Positions 45,459 through 54,125 of a stretch of DNA of 64,000 nt are shown here, in pieces. Source of the stretch: Mycobacterium sp. Aquia_216 (lineage in GTDB: Bacteria; Actinomycetota; Actinomycetes; Mycobacteriales; Mycobacteriaceae). The stretch is from positions 4,278,001 to 4,342,000 of the forward strand of contig NZ_CP113529.1 in assembly GCF_026723865.1 (NCBI RefSeq). The letters run 5' to 3'. Positions within the stretch are counted from its first letter, which is position 1; every line of letters starts with the position of its first letter. The notes beneath the pieces are model-generated. The model was not told the origin of the DNA. It saw only the letters and a program-made list of their open reading frames with translations, and did not search any database. The position numbers were made by a program, and so were the translations under genes.

Positions 45459-45656
45459 CTAAGCCTTCTCTTTCACGTGGGTCGAGCAGCAATGCCCGAT
45501 ATCGCAATGGTACCGGTCGCTGCAGTCACGCGAACAATAAACTGACGCGGCCGGAAGCCATTCCGGATCGGACACGTCACGCCAACGATCGCTCGGATCG
45601 AACGCGTGGCCGCAATGCACGCAGGTCTTGACCTTGGCCTTGGTCTTGGTAGCCAT
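45459..45656 (-). CDS. 65-residue zinc-binding protein
   Basis: The product starts MATKTKAKVKTCVHCGHAF and has CVHC, then CSRDC, and a tail with YHCDIGHCCSTH. The seven Cys and several His point to one or two zinc sites of FCS/MYM-like type. The frame extends upstream but the leader is Cys/Arg-rich. TATCCT lies 7 bases ahead of the ATG, a possible leaderless promoter. Homologous small proteins are common in actinobacteria; function unknown. Confidence 0.6.
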   Translation of the reverse strand: MATKTKAKVKTCVHCGHAFDPSDRWRDVSDPEWLPAASVYCSRDCSDRYHCDIGHCCSTHVKEKA

Positions 45657-46257
45657 GCCGATCAGGATACGCGCGATGGCCCTAAAATCGCTGCCGGTTT
45701 CAGACCGACAACAATCGACGTCACGCACGCAAAACACTCGATGTTGCAATTCAAAGCAACACCGTTTGCGCCAGCGAATTAATTACTTTCTTAAACTAAC
45801 TCGGCCGTCTTCGATTCTCGCTATCGCCGCAGCTCGACACGGCCGCGCGGTCATTTCAAGGAGGTCGACGAGCAGCAGGCGAACGGGTAGAAAATCAGCG
45901 CCTCGCAGTGAAATCGCCTGTAGCGCATAACGCTTCCGTGTGTCCGACTCAACAACTGCCTCCGTGGACCTTTCACCTTACAAGGCGGTTGTGCGTATCA
46001 CTGTGTTGAGCGTCGCTTTGTGCTGTCCGCCCAGAGTCGCACTACCTGCCGTCACGTCGTCGCCCAGCAAACTGAGTCGCCCAGCAAACCGATCAGGTGG
46101 AAGCACAACGAGCGGTGCGCCACGACAACCGTCGCCGCTCCGATGCAACGGCGCACCGAAGGAATTAACTCGGCGGCTAGGGCGTTCGCCTAGCGGTGGC
46201 GCGCGCGACGGCATGCCTTAATATCAGCTCTTCGAGCATTCCTGATCAGGAGGCACG
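45657..46257. other. Intergenic region upstream of mmpS-mmpL
   Basis: No gene is supported. The mmpS promoter must lie here; no clear operator palindrome was found. Confidence 0.3.
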
Positions 46258-46683
46258 ATGTTGACGCTTCTCAAGCGGGCGTGGGTTCTGCTGGTCGTGG
46301 TCGTGGCACTGATCATCGGCGGGGTTGCGGTGGGCCGACTCAACGGCGTCTTCCCCGGACCGGGTGTGCCTAAGCCCGATCCCCGGGATGCGACCCCGCC
46401 GTACGCGGCCAAGACTGCCATCTACGAAATCCTGGGACCGCCCGGCACGACCGGCGTCGTCAACTGGATGGATGCGGAGGCACAGCCGCAGAAGGCCAAC
46501 TTCACCACGTTGCCGTGGTCGCAGACGATCGTCGCCGAGATGCCCGGCATCTTTGCCTACGTCGTCGCCCAAGGTGACGGCCCTTCCATCGGCTGCCGGA
46601 TCACCGTCGACGGCAAGTTGGTCGATCAACAACAGGTCAACACGCGTGACGCGCAGGTTTCCTGCCTGGACAAATCCGCGTGA
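46258..46683 (+). CDS. MmpS-family membrane protein
   Basis: The 141-residue protein has an N-terminal membrane helix (AWVLLVVVVALIIGGVAVGRL) and a beta-rich outer domain with YEILGPPGTTGVVNWMD, LPWSQTIVAEMPGIFAYVVAQGDG, IGCRITVDGK and the C-terminal VSCLDKSA. This is the usual MmpS fold, with two Cys. MmpS proteins partner MmpL transporters for export of lipids, siderophores or drugs. The AGGAG upstream of ATG 46258 is a good ribosome binding site, and the stop overlaps mmpL. Confidence 0.93.
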   Translation: MLTLLKRAWVLLVVVVALIIGGVAVGRLNGVFPGPGVPKPDPRDATPPYAAKTAIYEILGPPGTTGVVNWMDAEAQPQKANFTTLPWSQTIVAEMPGIFAYVVAQGDGPSIGCRITVDGKLVDQQQVNTRDAQVSCLDKSA

Positions 46684-49616
46684 GCAACGAAACCAGCGAC
46701 ACCGACGAAATCCCCGTCGCACAACGCACCGAAGTTGAGCGCAAACCGCGGATAGCCCGCAGCATCCGCATCCTCGCGCTGCCGATCATTGTGTTCTGGC
46801 TGCTGATCGCGGTCGGCGTCAACGTCTTCGTCCCACAGTTGGAGGCGGTTGCCGAGGACGTCTCGGTGCCGCTCTCGCCATCCGACGCGCCGTCGGTGAC
46901 CGGGATGAAGCACATCGGGGAGAAATTCAAGGAGTACGACTCCGACAACCTCGTCCTGGTGACCCTGGTCGGTGACAAACCTCTGGGCCCGGACGCTCAC
47001 CGGTATTACGACGAGCTGGTCAAGAAGCTGAAGCAGGACACCAAACACGTCGAGCATGCGCTTGACTTCTGGGGGCAGCGGTTTACGGCCTCGGGTGTCG
47101 AGAGCTATGACCACAAGTCCGCCTACGTTCAGGTCAACCTGCGCGGCGACCAGGGCGGCGCCGTCGGCGACAAGTCGGTGGACTCGGTTCGCGAGATCGT
47201 CGCGGACTCGAAGCCGCCGCCGGGGGTCAAGGCCTACGTCGCGGGCCAGGGAGCCCTGACCGACGACACGATCGTTGTCGGCAACGCGAGCCTGTTCAAG
47301 ATGACGATCATCACCGTCATCATCATCGCGATCATGCTGATGTTCGTCTACCGGTCCATCGGCACTGTGCTGCTGACGATGGTGATTCTGTTCGTCGGAT
47401 TGGCTACCGGCCGAGGCGTGGTGGCACTGCTGGGTGAAACCGGCATCATGGGGCTGTCGACCTTTGCCGTCAACTTGCTGACGGCGCTGGCCATCGCGGC
47501 CGGTACCGACTACGCGATATTCATGGTGGGCCGCTATCAGGAGGGTCGCGAGCGGGGACTAGACCGCGAAAGCGCCTACTACGACACCTTCGCCGGGGTT
47601 ACCAAGGTGGTGCTGGGCTCGGGTTTGACGATCGTCGGGGCGCTGGCCTGTCTGCATTTCACTCGGCTGCCCTACTTCAGTTCGCTGGCGTTTCCGTGCG
47701 CAATCGGTCTGTTGGTGGTGGTGGCCGCCGGGGTGACCCTGACACCGGCGCTGATCGTGTTCGCGAGCGGCTTCGGTCTCTTCGATCCGAAGCGAAAGTT
47801 CAACTACACCCGTTGGCGCCGGCTGGCGACGGCCATCGTGCGGTGGCCGGCACCCATCCTCGCGACCTCCGTGATCCTGGCGATTGTCGGCGCCCTGGGA
47901 TTGATGGGCTTCAACCCGCGCTATAACGACCTGTACTACCTACCGAAGAGTGCGTCCTCGGTTCAGGCGTACGACGCGGCCGATCAACACTTCACCCAGG
48001 CCCGGTTGAATCCGGACCTTCTGATGATCGAATCGGACCACGATCTGCGCAATCCCACCGACATGCTGGTCCTGGACAAGATTGCTGGAGCCATCTTCCG
48101 GGTGCCCGGCATCGAACGGGTGCAGAGCATCACCAGGCCACTTGGCCCACCAATTCAAGACGGATCCATTCCGTTCCAGCTCAGTGTGCAGAGTGCGCCG
48201 ATCCGGAGCAACCTCAATTACCTGAGGGCCCGTGTCGGCGACATCAAGAAGATCACCGGTTTCCTCGATACCCAGATCGCCCTATTAGAACGCCAGTACA
48301 CGGTGACCCAGCAGCTCGCGAACGCCGCGGACGACAGTTCGAAAACCACGGGCGAAACGGCGGCCATCACGGACGAAATCCGCGACCACATCGCGGATTT
48401 CGACGACTTCTGGAGACCGATTCGCAGTTACTTCTATTGGGAGAAGCACTGCTACGACATCCCGATGTGCTGGTCGCTGCGAAGCCTGTTCGATGCCCTG
48501 GACGGGTTCGATCAGCTCGCCGAGCATTTCCACACACTCACGAAAGACCTCGGCGACACGGCGAGAGCCACGCGCGAACTGCTGGCGATCATTCCTGAGA
48601 ATATCGCCACCACGAAGGCGATCCGCGATACGACGCTGACCATCTACAGCACGTTCGACAGCCTGATCGATCAGTTCGACCGACTGACCGACACGAACGC
48701 CGTGATGGGCAAGTCCTTCAACGACTCTCAGGTGGAGAGCCTGTTCTACCTGCCGCCCGAGATCTTCCAGAATCCGGACTTCCAGCTGGGGTTGAGCTTG
48801 ATGGTGTCGCCGGACGGCAAGGCTGCTCGCTTCATCATCACTCACGCAGTCGATCCGGCGACGACGGAGGGAATCTCGTCCGTCGACAAGGAGCGCCAAG
48901 CGGCCAAGGAGGCGCTGAAACTCACCTCGCTGCAGAACGCCGACATCTACCTCGGCGGTACGGCCGCAACCTTTTACGACATCGCCAACGGCGCCAAGTA
49001 CGACCTGATGATCGCCGGGGTGGCCTCGATCGTGCTCATCTTCATCATCATGGTGATCGTCACCCGCGCTTTGGTCGCTGCGGGCGTCATCGTCGGCACG
49101 ATCGTGATGTCGCTGGGGGCCGCCTTCGGGTTCTCGACATTGATCTGGCAGCACCTTCTTAATTTCCAGTTGCATTGGGTGGCAACAGAATTCGCATTAA
49201 TCGTGCTCTTGGCCGTGGGGTCGGATTACAACCTGATGCTAGTCTCCCGGATCGAGGAAGAGATCGGAGCCGGCCTGAAAACGGGACTCATCCGCGGCAT
49301 GGGTGTTACCGGCCCGGTGGTCACTGCCGCCGGTGTGGTATTCGCCGTCACCATGGGCACGATGATCACCAGCGATCTGCGGGCGATCGGCCAATTCGGC
49401 ACGACGATCGGCATCGGCCTCCTGTTCGACACCTTCGTCGTCCGATCGCTCATCACGCCGTCGATCATGACCGTGATGGGGCGCTGGTTCTGGTGGCCGA
49501 AGCGGGTACGGGTCCGCCCGGCCAGTCAGATGCTTCGGTCCGTCGGGCCGCGTCCGCTGGTTCGTGCACTGTTGTACCAGCCGCGGCACGCGGTCCCGCC
49601 GGATCCGCAGACGTAG
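46680..49616 (+). CDS. MmpL-family RND transporter
   Basis: The 978-residue protein has about 12 membrane helices in two halves, each with a large outer loop. Key residues are in GTDYAIFMVGRYQEGRERG (Asp-Tyr pair, first half) and GSDYNLMLVSRIEEE (second half), which form the proton relay. LVLVTLVGDKPLGPDAHRYYDELVKKL and [23 protein letters not shown] are in the outer domains and resemble the MmpL4/5 group, whose members export siderophores and bedaquiline-like drugs. The GTG start overlaps the mmpS stop as GTGA, so the two are co-translated. Confidence 0.93.
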   Translation: MSNETSDTDEIPVAQRTEVERKPRIARSIRILALPIIVFWLLIAVGVNVFVPQLEAVAEDVSVPLSPSDAPSVTGMKHIGEKFKEYDSDNLVLVTLVGDKPLGPDAHRYYDELVKKLKQDTKHVEHALDFWGQRFTASGVESYDHKSAYVQVNLRGDQGGAVGDKSVDSVREIVADSKPPPGVKAYVAGQGALTDDTIVVGNASLFKMTIITVIIIAIMLMFVYRSIGTVLLTMVILFVGLATGRGVVALLGETGIMGLSTFAVNLLTALAIAAGTDYAIFMVGRYQEGRERGLDRESAYYDTFAGVTKVVLGSGLTIVGALACLHFTRLPYFSSLAFPCAIGLLVVVAAGVTLTPALIVFASGFGLFDPKRKFNYTRWRRLATAIVRWPAPILATSVILAIVGALGLMGFNPRYNDLYYLPKSASSVQAYDAADQHFTQARLNPDLLMIESDHDLRNPTDMLVLDKIAGAIFRVPGIERVQSITRPLGPPIQDGSIPFQLSVQSAPIRSNLNYLRARVGDIKKITGFLDTQIALLERQYTVTQQLANAADDSSKTTGETAAITDEIRDHIADFDDFWRPIRSYFYWEKHCYDIPMCWSLRSLFDALDGFDQLAEHFHTLTKDLGDTARATRELLAIIPENIATTKAIRDTTLTIYSTFDSLIDQFDRLTDTNAVMGKSFNDSQVESLFYLPPEIFQNPDFQLGLSLMVSPDGKAARFIITHAVDPATTEGISSVDKERQAAKEALKLTSLQNADIYLGGTAATFYDIANGAKYDLMIAGVASIVLIFIIMVIVTRALVAAGVIVGTIVMSLGAAFGFSTLIWQHLLNFQLHWVATEFALIVLLAVGSDYNLMLVSRIEEEIGAGLKTGLIRGMGVTGPVVTAAGVVFAVTMGTMITSDLRAIGQFGTTIGIGLLFDTFVVRSLITPSIMTVMGRWFWWPKRVRVRPASQMLRSVGPRPLVRALLYQPRHAVPPDPQT

Positions 49617-49651
49617 CATCCGGCGCAGCACGCGGGTTGCGATTAGAGATT

Positions 49652-49691
49652 GTGGCGGGCGGGGCTCGGACCGGCGACCAATGGAGTAATC
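49652..49691 (-). repeat. tRNA 3'-half remnant (middle copy)
   Basis: Minus strand: CATTGGTCGCCGGTCCGAGC followed by CCCGCCCGCC, matching the T arm and acceptor of the fragment at 62528, with the anticodon part degraded. It lies 36 bases after the mmpL stop and marks the right edge of the first mmpS-mmpL block. Confidence 0.5.
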
Positions 49692-49796
49692 GAGGCTCCT
49701 GTTGGCTCCTGAAGGAATCGGTAAATCCTTGGCCGACAAGAATTTAGGGCCCTGATAGCGACAGAACCGCCCAGGCGGCCGCAGTCAGGCGGCAGG

Positions 49797-49940
49797 CTAG
49801 GCCGTAATGCGGGCTAGCGGTTGATACAGCGGCTTCGGATCGGACTCAAATTTGGGCCCCGCTACCAACGGGCGGCAGAAGGAGCACACATCGTGGCCGA
49901 TGGTGGGATACCCGCACGCGGGGCAGATATCGATCGTCAC
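49797..49940 (-). CDS. 47-residue zinc-ribbon protein
   Basis: A GTG at 49940 with GGGAGGG 9 bases upstream opens a 47-codon frame to TAG at 49797. The product begins MTIDICPACGYPTIGHDVCS, then FCRPLVAGPKFESDPKPLYQ. CPAC and CSFC make a four-Cys zinc site. The strong ribosome binding site, the Cys spacing and the complete lack of stop codons support a real gene. It is too short for most gene callers. I recognise no named family. Confidence 0.6.
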   Translation of the reverse strand: MTIDICPACGYPTIGHDVCSFCRPLVAGPKFESDPKPLYQPLARITA

Positions 49941-50102
49941 GGTGCTACACCCTCCCAAAACTGTACGTCTGCTGCAGCACTCGTTACCCGCAGCGACGGC
50001 GACCCAAACCTGGCGACGCCGGCTGCGATTGACAAGGCCGCGTGGCGCTCCACTCTCCGGTCCCCGAGTGTGCCTGATTTCGCAACGTTAAATGCCATGC
50101 CG

Positions 50103-50762
50103 TCAACCGCTTTCGGTGATCAGCAAGGCGACACCACTATCAGTGACTTCAACGCTGACACAGGATAGATCGGCCACGACGACGTCGGCATCCGCCAGTT
50201 CGGCCGGGTGGTGAGTGGTCGTGACGGCTAGCACTTGCGCCCCTGCCGCACGGCCAGCACCGACGCCCGCGGGCGCATCCTCCACCACCAGGCACTCCTG
50301 TGCTTCGAATCCCAACGCGGCAGCCGCCTTGAGGTAGCTCTCGGGGTTTGGCTTGCCGTTTGATACATCTTCTGCGCCGATCAGCAACTTCGGAGCGGGG
50401 AGCCGCGCTGCCGCGAGTCGAGCAGCCATCAGCGAGCGCGGCCCGGAGGTCACCGCCGCCCAGTGGCTACCTGGAAGGGCATCAAGCAGTCGGCGTGCCC
50501 CCGGTAGCGCTAGGACGCCATCGAGATCAGCCAGCTCTTGTAGCGCGAGTTGCCGAGCTGTCGCTGCGGCTCGGTGCTGTGGTGCGACGAATTGCGCGAC
50601 AGTGTCCTCGGTTCGCCTGCCATGACAGACCTTGAGTACCTCTTCGTAATCGACGCCGTATTCCTTGGCCCAGGTACCCCAGGACCCTTCGACTGTGGCG
50701 GTTGAGTCAATCAAGGTGCCATCGATGTCGAATAAAATTCTCTTGCCGTGCAGCACCGCCAT
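50103..50762 (-). CDS. HAD-superfamily phosphatase
   Basis: The 219-residue protein has the HAD motifs: ILFDIDGTLIDS (Asp nucleophile and acid), AAVTSGPRSLM (motif II Thr/Ser), KPNPESYLKAA (Lys), and VVEDAPAGVGAGRAAG (motif IV). A helical cap (VEGSWGTWAKEYG...) lies between motifs I and II, as in glycerol-3-phosphatase or phosphoglucomutase-like enzymes. The frame continues upstream but the ATG at 50762 puts the nucleophile at residue 12, as usual. Substrate unknown. Confidence 0.87.
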   Translation of the reverse strand: MAVLHGKRILFDIDGTLIDSTATVEGSWGTWAKEYGVDYEEVLKVCHGRRTEDTVAQFVAPQHRAAATARQLALQELADLDGVLALPGARRLLDALPGSHWAAVTSGPRSLMAARLAAARLPAPKLLIGAEDVSNGKPNPESYLKAAAALGFEAQECLVVEDAPAGVGAGRAAGAQVLAVTTTHHPAELADADVVVADLSCVSVEVTDSGVALLITESG

Positions 50763-51330
50763 GGACAGCAACCCTAATGGGGGTAGGGCCGTGCATCGGA
50801 CGGAGTCTCGCGACGAACAGGCCTGCGACCACCGCACGCTCCCATGACACCTCGTGCCGACCACTGTCCGCCCATAGTGGAATCGCCATGGCCGGGCCTC
50901 CCCACCCGCGACAGCACCCGAAGGCACAGCACCAGCCCCTGGCACCTCGCCTGCGGCGCCCAGAGCTTCGCCTGGCCGATGCGGCCGGCCTCAGTTTGCG
51001 CTCGACGATAGTGGTCGGCGGTATTGAGGCCGGCATGAGCGGACCGCGTGGGCGGTCTGCAGTGAAAACCGCACGTCAAACGGGCTCTTCTGAAGGGTGT
51101 TGGGTAAAACGGACGCGTCCCGTCGTTAAGGTTGGACATCGTTGCCATTACGCGCGTTACGTACTTTTGTAAAGGTGGATGAAAGGAAATTCAACTACTT
51201 TGGGCCCAACATCTTCGATTTGCATTGGACTGATATCATGGGTTGAATCAACTGCTTGGAGCCCACTGCCTGCCGCTACCCAACGACGCAGCGTCAGGTA
51301 TTTGAATCATGGGCGGCGAAAGGATTCTTG
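50763..51330. other. Intergenic region with no supported gene
   Basis: The region changes from high GC to markedly AT-richer sequence after about 51150, where the following methyltransferase gene begins. No gene, repeat or RNA is recognised. Confidence 0.35.
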
Positions 51331-52257
51331 GTGTTAACAGCCACCAAACGCGATCAATACGACTTCATTTACGAGACTTTGCAGCATGACGCGGGAGCAC
51401 TGAACTTTACGATGTCAGTGTTGGAAAAGAGTTATAAATCCCACTTTCCTGATCATGCTAGCGATGTGAGTGTGCTCTTAGAGGGTGCATGCAAATACTT
51501 GCTGGAAGCTCGTAGTGGGGATGAACTGTATCAAATATGTGAAGAGGTCCATGGACAATTCTTCACATCCGAAGGAATCGGGTCATGGTTCAGCGAGGGC
51601 TACACTGCGTATAAGTCACAGCGTAAGCCGATACAGGACTTCAATAATCTCGCAGACGCCATTAGAGGTGGCCGAGTACTCGACTTCGGCTGCGGCCGCG
51701 GTCATTTAGCTGCGCTGATCGCCCGCGCCGGCTTTGACTGCTACACCACCGACGTTATGGACTACCGTGGCACGGGCGCCGATGTTCTACCGTTTCGCCA
51801 GATGGCATCACCCGCTGATGTGCCCTATGCGGACGACATGTTCGACAGTGCGATCGTCAAAACTGTCCTCCACCACGTTGACGCAGCCGATCTAATTCCG
51901 CTGTTGATCAATTTGCGGCGCGTTGCCCGGCGGTTGATTATCGAGGAGGACACTTACGCTGTCCCCGCAGCGTCACTCGGGGCCGCGGGGGACCAGATTG
52001 AGCTACGCGAATTTAATAAATTGGATGACAGCGATCAATTCCGAGTTCTCGTACTGATTGATTTGTTTGGTAACGCCGTCGCTCAAGGCCTTGTTGATAT
52101 GAATTTCGGCTGTCAGTTCAAGCGGATTAGCGAGTGGCATTCATTATTTGATAGCCTTGGCTTACGTATTGTAGACACAGAAATCGCGGGTTTCCGCCCA
52201 GGTAATATCCACAAAACCTGTCAGGTTCGCTTCGTCGTCGATCGCGATGAATCGTAA
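51331..52257 (+). CDS. SAM-dependent methyltransferase, atypical composition
   Basis: The 308-residue protein has a class I methyltransferase core: GRVLDFGCGRGHLAALIARAG (SAM loop), CYTTDVMDYRG (acidic end), DVPYADDMFDSAIVKTVLHHV (motif III-like) and LRRVARRLIIEEDT. The C-terminal half is longer than usual. GTG 51331 with AAAGGA 6 bases upstream is preferred to a TTG at 51256. The codons use many A/T third positions, unlike neighbouring genes, so recent acquisition is likely. The substrate might be a small metabolite or a nascent natural product. Confidence 0.78.
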   Translation: MLTATKRDQYDFIYETLQHDAGALNFTMSVLEKSYKSHFPDHASDVSVLLEGACKYLLEARSGDELYQICEEVHGQFFTSEGIGSWFSEGYTAYKSQRKPIQDFNNLADAIRGGRVLDFGCGRGHLAALIARAGFDCYTTDVMDYRGTGADVLPFRQMASPADVPYADDMFDSAIVKTVLHHVDAADLIPLLINLRRVARRLIIEEDTYAVPAASLGAAGDQIELREFNKLDDSDQFRVLVLIDLFGNAVAQGLVDMNFGCQFKRISEWHSLFDSLGLRIVDTEIAGFRPGNIHKTCQVRFVVDRDES

Positions 52258-52349
52258 GCATCACAATGGAATTCGCGCCACAAAAGCGCGTCTGCATGAT
52301 GTTGTCCACCTTTAGGTTCCCGAACCTGCCAACCTCAAAATGACTGAAG

Positions 52350-52389
52350 TGGAGTGGTGGGCGGGGGTCGAATCCGCGTCCAAAGTGAC
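52350..52389 (-). repeat. tmRNA/tRNA 3'-end-like remnant
   Basis: On the minus strand, CACTTTGGACGCGGATTCGA is followed by CCCCCGCC and an ACTCCA end. The stretch TTTGGACGCGG-TTCGA is close to the T-arm end of bacterial tmRNA, a common integration target. It also shares several positions with the tRNA fragments at 45041, 49652 and 62528. No tmRNA body is present. It lies 93 bases after the AT-rich methyltransferase. Confidence 0.45.
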
Positions 52390-52451
52390 AGCAGAACAAC
52401 ACAAGAACCAGCCGCGTAACCGACTCCGCCGCGTTATTGCTCTCAAGGCTG

Positions 52452-52565
52452 GCTAGGCCGGCGTGTTGATCGGGATGCCTTGCCACCGGACGAGCAAAGC
52501 GGTGTCGTCCTCCCTGATGTAGTCGGCCTTGGTGGCTGGAGACGTCTGACCTGCAGTGACAATTG
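52452..52565 (-). other. Protein-like fragment without a start codon
   Basis: The frame reads AIVTAGQTSPATKADYIRED, then DTALLVRWQGIPINTPA and a TAG. Its composition is convincingly coding, but it opens with a stop codon and has only an ATT as a possible start. It may be the C-terminus of a truncated gene left at the tmRNA-like scar. Confidence 0.3.
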
Positions 52566-52711
52566 CTTAGGACGGGTCAATACAACAGCCGTCACATGTT
52601 GCTAGCGCCTGAAAAAGTTTCTCCGCGACGAGTGATTCAATACCGGCTGTCTACGCGGCTATCGCCGAAAGTGGCCAGCAGACCGCAATAGCTCAGATAC
52701 AGTTCGCCACC

Positions 52712-53014
52712 ATGGGCAGATTGGCGGCGCTGACAATCGGATTCGCAATGGGACTGACGTTCGCTCCTGCGGCGAACGCGGACACGGGCGATGCGGCGTT
52801 TCTACGATTCATGGGCCCGGCGGCGCCCATTCCGCAAGCACCAGGCCAGTCGTGCGACCCCAATTACTCGGGTGCCTGCGTGCCGATTGCTAGTGACGTC
52901 GACTGTGCGGGCGGTAGCGGTAATGGTCCGGCCTACGTCAAGGGTCCTGTAAGAGTCATCGGCAAGGACATCTACGGCCTTGATCGAGACGGCAATGGGA
53001 TCGGCTGCGAATAG
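52712..53014 (+). CDS. Secreted Excalibur-domain protein
   Basis: The 100-residue protein has a signal peptide (about 1-23, ending AANADT) and a C-terminal Excalibur domain (PF05901): DVDCAGGSGNGPAYVKGPVRV followed by IGKDIYGLDRDGNGIGCE. The DRDGNGIGCE motif is the calcium-binding loop with its Cys. Function is not known. The start ATG is preceded by CACC only, with no strong ribosome binding site. Confidence 0.8.
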   Translation: MGRLAALTIGFAMGLTFAPAANADTGDAAFLRFMGPAAPIPQAPGQSCDPNYSGACVPIASDVDCAGGSGNGPAYVKGPVRVIGKDIYGLDRDGNGIGCE

Positions 53015-53149
53015 GCGCCCTCGTTCCGTCCGATAAGATTCAACGGTTTGGTCTGTACCTGCACAAAATCACCCTGTGGGGCTGTTCAGACTCGGTTGAT
53101 GGTTGACGGATCTGTTTCGGCTGGTCCATAGGGCCGTTCGTCTCGTACC

Positions 53150-53380
53150 TCAACGGTCCACACGGAAACGCTTGAGTCGCGACCTCGCTCCGGATGCCAA
53201 TTCGATTCGGCTCCTTGGCAACTGAAGGTGGGCTGCCAGTAGCCTGGTGACCGCGTCGTTAGCCTTGCCGTCAATCGCTCGTTCACTGACGTAGATGGTC
53301 AGCTCACCGTTGGGGCCGATCTCGACGAGGGGCCCCTTACGACTGCCGGGTTTGACCGTGACGATGACGTAGTCGACCAT
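53150..53380 (-). CDS. DUF167 (YggU) family protein
   Basis: The 76-residue protein begins MVDYVIVTVKPGSRKGPLVE and contains AIDGKANDAVTRLLAAHLQL and ASGARSRLKRFRV, the conserved DUF167 layout (KPGS, GKAN, G..SR.K). It is a small alpha/beta protein of unknown function found in most bacteria. It stands 64 bases downstream of the methyltransferase stop. Confidence 0.87.
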   Translation of the reverse strand: MVDYVIVTVKPGSRKGPLVEIGPNGELTIYVSERAIDGKANDAVTRLLAAHLQLPRSRIELASGARSRLKRFRVDR

Positions 53381-53444
53381 GCCGCGCTAGGGTACCGTCC
53401 ACGCTCGCAAGTGCGGGGCCCGGTCACCGGCCTCGGGGTGGCGA

Positions 53445-54083
53445 TTACACGCGGACGGCCAGCTCCAAGCCCTTATCGAGGGGCAGCGGGGTACTGACGT
53501 AGCCGTTCTCCGGGGCGCGGACGTAGTTGAGGTAGTCGTGGTTCGGGTCGAGGTTGACGTTGTCGCCGACGATGAGCGCGCCGGACGTTAGCACGGGTTC
53601 GAGGATCTTGATAACCGGCAGATCGAGGTCCGGCCAGCCGTCGAGCAGCACGAATTGCACTGGCCCACTGACTGTTTCGAGGGTCGTGCGGGCGTCGCCT
53701 TCGAGGATGGTGATCAGATCACTGACTCCCGCGTCGGAGAACGTCGCGCGGGCTGCCGCCAGCTTGTGGGAGCTCATCTCGGTGGTGATGATGTGACCTA
53801 TGCCGTTGTCGCGGACCGCGGCGGCTAGGTGCAGCGTCGAGATTCCATACGACATGCCATATTCCACGATCGTCGTCGGTTTGACCGCACGGACGAGGCT
53901 GTACAGCAGCCGGCCGGTGTCCGGGGCTACCGAGAGGTAGACGTGCTGGAATGCGTCGGAGCGTTGTTCGACGGCGTAGTCGCGCGGCGAAATCCCCTGT
54001 CGCCGTTCGGCGTCCAGCTGCGCATCGGCGAACAGCCGATCGATGATCGAAGCGTATTCCGGTTGATTCAAAGTTGCGGTCAT
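53445..54083 (-). CDS. O-methyltransferase-like protein (class I, SAM-dependent)
   Basis: The 212-residue protein has a Rossmann core: IVEYGMSYGISTLHLAAAVRD (SAM loop), IITTEMSSHKLAAARATFSD, ITILEGDARTTL, and VQFVLLDGWPDLDLPVIKILE, which resembles catechol-type O-methyltransferases. Its gene is divergent from a TetR gene, with a near-perfect palindrome in the 42-base gap; the pair looks like a ligand-inducible resistance or modification module. Confidence 0.85.
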   Translation of the reverse strand: MTATLNQPEYASIIDRLFADAQLDAERRQGISPRDYAVEQRSDAFQHVYLSVAPDTGRLLYSLVRAVKPTTIVEYGMSYGISTLHLAAAVRDNGIGHIITTEMSSHKLAAARATFSDAGVSDLITILEGDARTTLETVSGPVQFVLLDGWPDLDLPVIKILEPVLTSGALIVGDNVNLDPNHDYLNYVRAPENGYVSTPLPLDKGLELAVRV

Positions 54084-54094
54084 GGCACCAGAAT

Positions 54095-54112
54095 AGACGT
54101 AACGTTGCGTCT
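54095..54112. promoter_or_regulatory. 18-bp near-palindrome between methyltransferase and TetR genes
   Basis: AGACGTAACGTTGCGTCT has 8 of 9 arm positions paired and fills most of the 42-base gap between two divergent starts. This is the expected place and size of the operator for the TetR protein encoded at 54126. Confidence 0.65.
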
Positions 54113-54125
54113 AGTCTAGAGTGAA

